A DNA stretch of 40,556 nt, taken from assembly GCA_905612295.1 (NCBI GenBank), contig CAJQRN010000012.1, positions 1 to 40,556 of the forward strand, in the 5' to 3' direction. Each line of letters begins with the position of its first letter. Positions within the stretch are counted from its first letter, which is position 1. Source of the stretch: an uncultured Candidatus Nitrosopumilus sp. (GTDB lineage: Archaea; Thermoproteota; Nitrososphaeria; Nitrososphaerales; Nitrosopumilaceae). The notes beneath the pieces are model-generated. The model did no database searches. It was not told where the DNA came from and saw only the letters and a list, made by a program, of their open reading frames with translations. Both the position numbers and the translations under genes were made by a program. Shown piece by piece: positions 10,001 to 14,721 of the stretch.

Positions 10001-10409
10001 CTTCACTAATTCCTTGTAGAGGTGCAATTGTAACACCCTCAGTAATTATTGCTAAACCTACACGAACTGCAAGATCCAGTTTATCCTCCAAAGAAGCATC
10101 AGGAAGAGAATAATTTCCTGAAGCAATCTCTTTAGCTATAATTAATGCAGAAAGCTCTTTAGATTTAATTTTTAAAATTTCTCTTAGATGATCAGCAATA
10201 TCAATATCGTGCATTTTTGCAACTCGATCTGCTAAATCAAATGCGATTTTAGGCTCAATTATGCCTGAAGAGTCAACTAAGGTAGATTTTGCTAGTGCTG
10301 CATGCTGAAATATTGAATATGTTTCAGTTGAGAGATGTGAGTAATAATCCAAATAATAATCTGGCATGTCAATATGACGAATACGAGAAATTGCATCGTT
10401 TTCAGACAT
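7032..10409 (-). CDS. polC: DNA polymerase D large (catalytic) subunit DP2
   Basis: A 1125-residue DP2, the catalytic half of the archaeal replicative polymerase PolD. The active-site loop is NWHSAKRRDADGDADSIMLL, with the acidic cluster DADGDAD at residues 877-883. A zinc-binding region begins near residue 635 (CQQC, CSKCG, CNSC, CEKC), and a second near 1045-1065 (CTACGKSYRR, CVCG). The C-terminus ends QSLLTDYA, which fits a PCNA-interacting (PIP) box. The polypeptide is continuous around the active site, so there is no intein, unlike some Thermococcales. It lies 12 bases downstream of GGGP synthase in the same direction, probably one transcript; its partner DP1 is at 14698-16161. Confidence 0.97.
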   Translation of the reverse strand: MSENDAISRIRHIDMPDYYLDYYSHLSTETYSIFQHAALAKSTLVDSSGIIEPKIAFDLADRVAKMHDIDIADHLREILKIKSKELSALIIAKEIASGNYSLPDASLEDKLDLAVRVGLAIITEGVTIAPLQGISEVKIKKNKDGTDYLSVSIAGPMRAAGGTESAVTLLIADYVRQIAGLSKFQANSFDDETGRFVEELRIYEREASSFQFHILDEDIEHVISNLPVELAGVDTDPYEVVNHKGMTRIKTDRVRGGALRVLNDGLIGRSKKLLKRVEMYNLDGWEWLADLKGAVQTGDNQEDAAAKRMREVITGRSVLSMPNKLGGFRLRYGRACNTGFAAIGFHPVVAEILDHTIAVGTQVKIDIPGKGATVAFVDSIETPTVRLDNGDVVKIKNVKHGIEIKNKIEKILHLGDVLITFGDFLENNAQLIPSGYVEEIWIEELKLIISKFETENQYLKQFLIKTPTIEEALKISLDFKFSLHPHYLYFWDKISSEELVQLLEPTNFNQNNIEYPIKIKKILEKLGTPHKVKNESIILENEEAKIFFNLLFITKPIIDDSSIPQILTKSSKIKINNKFSTSVGIRIGRPEKASARQMKPPTHTLFPISDKGGPTRDLLKASRNEHFFANLHNRHCQQCNEPSIGIKCSKCGTKTVVTFRCNSCRDTLTEPYCEKCKRKAPAHSHKEFPLKARLLLAQEKMGIRAKEPFKGLKELISEDKIAEPLEKGLVRQSLGLTTFKDGTIRFDATNSPLTQFKPSWIGTSIEKLKELGYSHDIDGKPIESIDQIIELRMQDVVIPNESGRYLVSTCKYIDTLLVKFYGKTPFYNVKNTEELLGHLIIGLAPHTSVGIVGRIIGYTETHVCFATPNWHSAKRRDADGDADSIMLLMDSLLNFSRQYLSDRIGGLMDAPLLIQPLVLPHESQPQAHNLEVTKIFPLEFFESTYQESKASDVNSVEIIKSRIGTKRQFYDFHFTHSTSSLTTSKPRSAYSTLGSMLDKFDMQVRNAELIDVVNPSELVSNVISTHLVPDIMGNLRAYARQSFRCTACGKSYRRMPLIQTCVCGHKLIATITRGSVEKYLKLAKRLVDKYDVGAYQRGRIYALSDEIDLVFGKSKGDQSLLTDYA

Positions 10410-10421
10410 TATAGAATAGTA

Positions 10422-11171
10422 TTACTTGCTTCTTTGAATTGCTTTTGTTATTTCTTCAAGTTTTGTAATACTTCCTCCCTGTTCAAGGAAAGTTCCAATC
10501 ACTAAGGCATCTGCTCCTGCTTTAACTAGACTTTCGGCAGTTTCAACATCTTTGATTCCACCCCCAACTATCAAAAATCCATTAAATGCACGTCTTACAG
10601 TTTTAACCATTTCAGGAGTAACATGGGTTTTTGCACCAGAACCTGCTTCTAAATACACAAATCTCATACCCAAAAATTGTGCCGCTAATGAATATGCAGC
10701 AGCGATTTTAGGCTTTTCAAAAGGAATTCCTCTTGCAGAACCAATAAACCAAGCAGATGTACCATCTCCTACTACTAAGTAGGCAGTTGGTAATGGCTCT
10801 AAACCAAATTTTGCAACACTTGGAGCTGCTAATGCCTGTGCTTGTGTTATAAAATAAGGATTTTCTGAATTCATTAATGAACTAAACAAAATAGCATCTG
10901 CATCAGGAACAACACCTGTAACATTACCAGGAAAGAGAATTATTGGAATTTTTATGCCTTGTTTAATGCCTTTAACAACTTGAGACATTTCAATTTGATC
11001 AGTAGCAGATGAGCCTCCAACTAAGATAGCAGAGGCACCAATTTTTTCAACATCTTGAGCAAGTTTACTTGAAGCCTCTAAATTTGAAACTTCAGAATCA
11101 ATTAAGACAAACAGTAGTGCATTCTTTTTTTCTAATTCTGATTTTAAAAATAATTCAACTTTTCCGACCAT
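10422..11171 (-). CDS. Geranylgeranylglyceryl phosphate synthase
   Basis: A 249-residue TIM-barrel prenyltransferase of the GGGPS/PcrB family, joining geranylgeranyl diphosphate to sn-glycerol-1-phosphate in the first step of archaeal ether lipid synthesis. Recognisable parts are LFVLIDSE near the N-terminus, LVGGSSAT, VYLEAGSGAKTHV and LIVGGGIKDVETAE followed by AGADALVIGTFLEQ, the phosphate-binding strands of the barrel. Start ATG is at 11171. Its promoter region faces that of the small gene at 11237, and on the minus strand it contains a TGTGATAT word near 11184-11193, similar to the GTGATT repeats nearby. Confidence 0.95.
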   Translation of the reverse strand: MVGKVELFLKSELEKKNALLFVLIDSEVSNLEASSKLAQDVEKIGASAILVGGSSATDQIEMSQVVKGIKQGIKIPIILFPGNVTGVVPDADAILFSSLMNSENPYFITQAQALAAPSVAKFGLEPLPTAYLVVGDGTSAWFIGSARGIPFEKPKIAAAYSLAAQFLGMRFVYLEAGSGAKTHVTPEMVKTVRRAFNGFLIVGGGIKDVETAESLVKAGADALVIGTFLEQGGSITKLEEITKAIQRSK

Positions 11172-11217
11172 AGATGTGGTTTGTATATCACACTTTAAAG
11201 TTTAATTGTAATGTCAG

Positions 11218-11233
11218 TATACAGATCTGTATA
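11218..11233. promoter_or_regulatory. Perfect 16-bp palindrome at the promoter of the 11237 gene
   Basis: TATACAGATCTGTATA is a perfect inverted repeat ending three bases before the ATG at 11237 and about 47 bases upstream of GGGP synthase. It would cover the expected transcription start of the rightward gene, so a homodimeric repressor site is plausible. This is inference from symmetry and position only. Confidence 0.45.
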
Positions 11234-11236
11234 GCT

Positions 11237-11599
11237 ATGGAAGAGTCTAAAGAATCTAATTTTAACAATATTATTAGGAAAATTATCAAAAAATCACTGT
11301 TTACAGAGCGACAAATTGAAATTATTCTAAATCAAAAGGATCTTCTAGAATCAAGTTTTTCTATATCTAGAGGCGCATATTACAGGCAAGTAGGTCAATC
11401 TAAAGAGAAATTAGTTGCATTATTCTATTCAATCATACTTTTACGAGGTTTAGGCATACTTTTACCTGATGATATTGATGTGATATCAAAACTCTCTGAA
11501 CAGATTAGTGTGATTAATGAGAGTGATATATTTCCTGAAAGAGAAGATGAAGTGATTAATGTCATTGAGAAGCTTATCAGACAGGCATCAAATATGTGA
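11237..11599 (+). CDS. Conserved hypothetical protein, possible HTH regulator
   Basis: A 120-residue soluble protein. I chose ATG at 11237 (MEESKESN) rather than upstream in-frame codons because the upstream part reads as non-coding promoter with the palindrome. Residues of about 25-75, with LFTERQIEIILNQKDLLES then SFSISRGAYYRQVGQ, look like a helix-turn-helix, followed by a hydrophobic helix (ALFYSIILLRGLGIL) that could dimerise. I do not recognise a named family. It sits between GGGP synthase and the repeat field leading to the origin. A DNA-binding role is inferred from predicted helices and the adjacent palindrome. Confidence 0.65.
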   Translation: MEESKESNFNNIIRKIIKKSLFTERQIEIILNQKDLLESSFSISRGAYYRQVGQSKEKLVALFYSIILLRGLGILLPDDIDVISKLSEQISVINESDIFPEREDEVINVIEKLIRQASNM

Positions 11600-12191
11600 T
11601 ACTTGTGATTAGGTTAGTTAAGGTAAAAGTTAATCAAATGTGATTAGATATTTAATTATCTGTGATTATAAGTGTGATTTTGTTAATCTAAAGTGTCAAA
11701 TAATATTACTCAATCACAATAAATCACAATATAGTCATAAAAGTAGTGATGTTAATAGAAATTCCTGACCCTGAAGTGATTTTAGGTGTGATTTTAGCAT
11801 TTTTGATAGGTTTAGGAGGATTATATTTTTTCTTTAAAATACGCCCATTCATAAAATCTAGTAGTGATGTTGCAGATCCAACACAAGTAGAGCGACTGGA
11901 GTACTATGAAAGACAATTAATTGATATGAAAATACGCCTAGATTCATTAGAAATCCAAGGAGTTGAAGAAAATCCAGTCGATCCAAACTTAGAATTAAAA
12001 CAATTTATAGAAAAATTAGTAGAAATTAAGGAGCCTGAAAAGGAAATTGAAGTGATTAAGGAGCCTGAAGTTATTCTTGAAAAGCAAGTTTCTACGCCTA
12101 ATTTATCAAATATTGAACCTGTGAGCCCAGTTGATTATGTGTTACAACTAATCACAAATAAAGCTATGACATCACGTGATATACAAATCAC
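11510..12191. repeat. Field of GTGATT/AATCAC hexamers
   Basis: Thirteen copies occur in about 680 bp. The forward copies start at 11510, 11552, 11605, 11640, 11662, 11674, 11776, 11788 and 12052. The reverse copies (AATCAC) start at 11712, 11722, 12150 and 12186. Most carry a preceding T (TGTGATT). The densest part is the non-coding segment 11600-11748, with four direct copies followed by two inverted ones. The word is scarce in most of the rest of the window. The arrangement resembles an iteron or multi-site operator cluster, and the field extends into the coding sequences on both sides. Confidence 0.55.
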
Positions 12192-12351
12192 AACAAAAAG
12201 AAGTAGAGAGCACACATCTAGACTAATGAAGAAGTTATTTGAGAGTGGTTTAGTTCAAAGGAATACAGAAACCAAGCCATATTCATATTCAATTACTGAA
12301 AAGGGAAAAGAAAAAATAAATGATATTGCATCTGATCAAATTGTTGTATAG
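11749..12351 (+). CDS. Membrane-anchored winged-helix DNA-binding protein
   Basis: A 200-residue protein with an unusual build: one N-terminal membrane helix (about residues 10-30, VILGVILAFLIGLGGLYFFF), a heptad-like and acidic linker (about 44-110), and a C-terminal winged helix-turn-helix (about 125-190) with TSRDIQITTKRSREHTSRLM as helices 2-3 and YSYSITEKGKEKI as the wing. The linker repeats a KEPE unit, with the DNA word ATTAAGGAGCCTGAA occurring twice. The start is ATG at 11749; GTG at 11746 is possible. The anchor should hold the DNA-binding domain at the inner face of the membrane. It is 1.2 kb from the proposed origin repeats. Confidence 0.75.
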   Translation: MLIEIPDPEVILGVILAFLIGLGGLYFFFKIRPFIKSSSDVADPTQVERLEYYERQLIDMKIRLDSLEIQGVEENPVDPNLELKQFIEKLVEIKEPEKEIEVIKEPEVILEKQVSTPNLSNIEPVSPVDYVLQLITNKAMTSRDIQITTKRSREHTSRLMKKLFESGLVQRNTETKPYSYSITEKGKEKINDIASDQIVV

Positions 12352-12436
12352 ACAATTACAAAGTTAATTTCTTAATAAAATGTTATTTTTGACTGAAAAT
12401 TAGACTAATTATTTATTATTTAATAATATATGAAAA

Positions 12437-12465
12437 TATTAAATTATATATATTATTAAATTATA
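12437..12465 (+). promoter_or_regulatory. Direct repeat in the abrB-like promoter
   Basis: TATTAAATTATA occurs at 12437-12448 and again at 12454-12465, 17 bp apart, directly upstream of the start codon at 12474. The left copy overlaps the expected TATA position (about -27) and the right copy the transcription start. It may be a pair of operator half-sites for autoregulation, although the region is so A/T-rich that chance is a real alternative. Confidence 0.35.
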
Positions 12466-12473
12466 ACAATAAT

Positions 12474-12635
12474 ATGTCAGTACAAGAAAATGCAGTGTTA
12501 GTAAAAATCACTTCTGCAGGTACAGTTTCAATACCAAAACAATATAGAAAATTTATGGACATACAAAAAGGGGAATATGTAAAAATGACACTTGGAAATA
12601 ATAGATTAATTATTAAAAAAGTAACTATAACTTAA
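12474..12635 (+). CDS. AbrB/MazE/SpoVT-type small DNA-binding protein
   Basis: A 53-residue protein starting MSVQENAVLVKITSAGTVSI and continuing PKQYRKFMDI then QKGEYVKMTLGNNRLIIKK. The pattern V-x-I-T-(S/x)-x-G-x-V-x-I-P-K followed by a helix and G-(D/E)-x-V/Y-x-(V/M) is the swapped-hairpin AbrB fold, which works as a dimer and binds A/T-rich promoter DNA. Such proteins are transition-state regulators or antitoxins; no toxin gene is visible beside it, so a regulator is more likely. It starts about 27 bases after an A/T-rich TATA-like stretch and converges on the winged-helix gene with four bases between stop codons. Confidence 0.75.
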   Translation: MSVQENAVLVKITSAGTVSIPKQYRKFMDIQKGEYVKMTLGNNRLIIKKVTIT

Positions 12636-12639
12636 TAAT

Positions 12640-13029
12640 TTATTGTTGTTTTTGCGCTATCTTAATTGATTGATAGGTCCATTCTCGGCCAGTTCTTACT
12701 CTATCCACCCTACCTTTTACTGCAAATCGTGATAAATATGTGGAAATTATACTAAGTTTTACAGGCTCATTAAGTTCATCTTCATATTTTTCAAGAATAT
12801 TTGTTGAAGTAAACTTGCCCGTTGGGAAGAATTTATCCACAATATGCCAAATTTTTGATCCTGTTGAATCCATTTTTACAGATGATTGTGGTTCTTCTTC
12901 AATATTCATCAAGTCCATCATTTCAAATATCTTGAGAATTTTCTCTCTAGTTACATTACCCTCTACTTTGATATCATATCGTGCACCATCTGCATCCTCC
13001 ACATCAATTCGTATACGTTTTTTTGCCAT
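12640..13029 (-). CDS. Origin-adjacent winged-helix protein, conserved hypothetical
   Basis: A 129-residue protein. The first 40 residues form a beta-rich piece and a helix (KRIRIDVEDADGARYDIKV). Residues of about 58-125 look like a winged helix: SKIWHIVDKFFP, then STNILEKYEDEL, then SIISTYLSRFAVKGRVDRV as the recognition region and TGREWTYQSI as the wing. No named family is recognised. The gene faces away from cdc6 across the proposed origin, and its promoter contains a TGTTAAC motif (13052-13058) at the expected TATA position, so it may be controlled by whatever binds the origin, or bind there itself. That link is inference. Confidence 0.75.
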   Translation of the reverse strand: MAKKRIRIDVEDADGARYDIKVEGNVTREKILKIFEMMDLMNIEEEPQSSVKMDSTGSKIWHIVDKFFPTGKFTSTNILEKYEDELNEPVKLSIISTYLSRFAVKGRVDRVRTGREWTYQSIKIAQKQQ

Positions 13030-13188
13030 CTTTGAGATCTAAAGGATCTAATGTTAACGGTTCAAGTGATCTGATCAGTTTTGTTAACATTATAGTTTGT
13101 TAACATTGACTGCCTAGCCCATGCCTAGTTAATTTTTTGTTATTAACATATTATTTTCAATTAAGCCCCTTAGTCAAGACATAATCAT

Positions 13189-13211
13189 GCCTGGAGTGGA
13201 AATAAGGGGGT
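13189..13211 (+). other. ORB element 1 (Orc1/Cdc6 binding)
   Basis: A 23-bp element containing GCCTGGAGTGGAAA and then TAAGGGGGT. It closely fits the archaeal origin recognition box, whose core is a CCAGTGGAAAC-like sequence followed by a G-string. It shares 21 of 23 positions with the second element. Confidence 0.8.
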
Positions 13212-13249
13212 AATTTTGAGATATTCACATTGTTAACATCATTTTTGAC

Positions 13250-13272
13250 GCCTGGAAAGGAAATAAGGGGGT
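13250..13272 (+). other. ORB element 2 (Orc1/Cdc6 binding)
   Basis: A second copy in the same orientation, 61 bp downstream (start to start). It reads GCCTGGAAAGGAAA and then TAAGGGGGT, differing from the first copy at two adjacent positions in the core. The same orientation of both G-strings implies the same polarity of Orc1/Cdc6 loading. Confidence 0.8.
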
Positions 13273-13477
13273 CAAAATTAGGTTTTTTTTGATTTTCTTC
13301 ACATAATTTTAACAATATGTTAACAACTCTCATTTCAAATAAGAACTCACACACCAATATTTCCACTCTATCTTTTTTTAAATTTATTTTTTTTAGAAAA
13401 TCTAAATCTAACTAAAAATAACTAATCATAAACTAAACTAGAATTACTATTGTATTCTATACTCTCTTAATTGAAAG

Positions 13478-13516
13478 ATGAGTAAGATGAAGCAGTTAGG
13501 AAATGAAGGTGTCTGA
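13478..13516 (+). CDS. Possible 12-codon minicistron before cdc6
   Basis: ATG at 13478 opens a frame encoding MSKMKQLGNEGV and stopping at TGA 13514-13516, two bases before the cdc6 start. A TATA-like TCTATACT around 13456-13463 would place the transcript start near this ATG. GAAGGTGT inside it is a Shine-Dalgarno-like site for cdc6. It could be a translated leader or only the ribosome-binding leader; without expression data the peptide itself is doubtful. Confidence 0.3.
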   Translation: MSKMKQLGNEGV

Positions 13517-13518
13517 GT

Positions 13519-14721
13519 ATGTCTGACCCAATTGATAGAATGTTAGATGCAGCAGAATCTGGTAAATCAATAATTAAGAATAGAGAAATTCTTCATTTTA
13601 CATATATTCCAAATATTATATTTCATAGAGATTCTGAACAAGAACAAGTTACTCAATCACTACTACCAATTTTAAAACAATCCAGACCATCTAATCTTCT
13701 TGTTTATGGAAAACCTGGTACTGGTAAAACTTTAGTTGTTAAAAAAGTACTTTATAAAATTCAAGAAAGAGTTGAAAAATCAAATTTTCCAATTAAACTT
13801 GTATATTCTAATTCTAAAAATGAGACAACATTATACGGATTATTAGTGAGTATAGGCAGGCAATTAGGTCTAAATGAGAAGGAATTACCTACAACTGGGC
13901 TTGCTATTAGTGAAGTCTTCAAAAGATTACTAAATAGAATTAATACAGAAAAACTTAACGCAGTTTTTGTAATTGATGAAATTGATTATCTTGCCCAATT
14001 AGTAGTAAAAACTGGTAAAGATATTCTATACCAATTAACAAGGGCAAATGAGCAATTAGATCAGGGATCTCTAACTATGGTGGGGATTTCAAATGACTTG
14101 ACCTTTAAAGAAAAACTTGATCCTAGAGTAATTAGCAGTCTAGGTGAGGAAGAAATCGTATTTACTAACTATAATGCTGAGCAAATAAAAAAAATCCTTG
14201 AAGAAAGAATTACTGAATCTTTTATTGAAAACACTGTAGAGGGACCAGCATTAAATCTCTGTGCTGCCCTTGCAGGAGGAGAGCATGGTGATGCTAGAAG
14301 AGCCATTGATTTACTTCGAGTAGCTGGAGAACTTGCTGAAAGACAACAATCTGATAAAGTTACAGTTGAACACGTTAGAGAAGCCTCTCTAAAAATTGAA
14401 GAAAATAAAGAAGAAGCCTCTCTAAAATCATACCCACTTCATGAAAAAATAGTACTTTTAGCCATAATGAAGGCCAATGGCTCCTCTACTGGTGAGATTT
14501 ACTCTTCCTACAAAAATCTCTGTAAAGCAGTTGGAAAAGATGAATTAACTCAAAGAAGAGTCACACAAATGTTAAGTGAAATTGAATTATCAGGAATTAT
14601 TTCTGGACGATTAATTCATCAAGGAATTCATGGAAGAACAAAAAAATACAAACTAACAGTTTCATCAGAAATGATAAAAAAATCTTTCAAAAATGAATTA
14701 ACTTTGCAAGACATTATTTGA
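13519..14721 (+). CDS. cdc6: Orc1/Cdc6 replication initiator ATPase
   Basis: A 400-residue initiator that binds origin repeats and loads MCM. The AAA+ domain has Walker A GKPGTGKT (64-71), Walker B VFVIDEID (about 149-156), sensor 1 GISND and sensor 2 GDARRAIDLLR (about 257-267). The C-terminal third (about 305-390) is a winged helix with SSTGEIYSSYKNLCKAVG and a wing before GRTKKYKL that contacts the ORB. The ATG at 13519 is preceded by GAAGGTGT at a suitable spacing, so this gene uses a ribosome-binding site although many neighbours appear leaderless. It overlaps the end of DP1 by 24 bases on the opposite strand. Confidence 0.96.
   Translation: MSDPIDRMLDAAESGKSIIKNREILHFTYIPNIIFHRDSEQEQVTQSLLPILKQSRPSNLLVYGKPGTGKTLVVKKVLYKIQERVEKSNFPIKLVYSNSKNETTLYGLLVSIGRQLGLNEKELPTTGLAISEVFKRLLNRINTEKLNAVFVIDEIDYLAQLVVKTGKDILYQLTRANEQLDQGSLTMVGISNDLTFKEKLDPRVISSLGEEEIVFTNYNAEQIKKILEERITESFIENTVEGPALNLCAALAGGEHGDARRAIDLLRVAGELAERQQSDKVTVEHVREASLKIEENKEEASLKSYPLHEKIVLLAIMKANGSSTGEIYSSYKNLCKAVGKDELTQRRVTQMLSEIELSGIISGRLIHQGIHGRTKKYKLTVSSEMIKKSFKNELTLQDII

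Larger units (their letters stand above)
13052..13324. repeat. TGTTAAC repeat set in the origin
   Basis: TGTTAAC occurs at 13052-13058, 13082-13088, 13098-13104, 13231-13237 and 13318-13324, and most copies are followed by A, making the palindrome TGTTAACA. They flank and interleave with the two ORBs. A second origin-binding protein or an operator function for the divergent genes is plausible. Confidence 0.55.
13030..13518. other. oriC: Probable chromosomal replication origin (oriC)
   Basis: A 489-bp segment without a convincing gene, immediately upstream of cdc6/orc1. It contains two direct ORB-like repeats with G-strings (13189-13211 and 13250-13272), five TGTTAAC motifs, and a very A/T-rich stretch at 13371-13440 (9 G/C in 70) that could serve as the unwinding element. 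Archaeal origins typically have exactly this set: ORBs recognised by Orc1/Cdc6, an A/T-rich element and an adjacent cdc6 gene. Two TGCCTAG words at 13111-13117 and 13122-13128 may be degenerate sites. The call is strong from sequence but not experimentally shown here. Confidence 0.85.

Noticed and set aside
7032-10409. Intein in DP2
   Set aside because: The conserved region around the DADGDAD active site and the zinc motifs is continuous, and the total length fits an intein-free DP2.
12474-13029. Toxin-antitoxin module made of the AbrB-like gene and the neighbouring winged-helix gene
   Set aside because: The genes converge rather than form an operon, and the neighbour lacks any toxin motif (PIN, RelE, MazF).
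13157-13366. 69-codon open frame on the minus strand inside the proposed origin
   Set aside because: It runs across both ORB repeats, has low-complexity and repeat-derived residues, and no promoter or recognisable domain. The repeats explain the sequence better.
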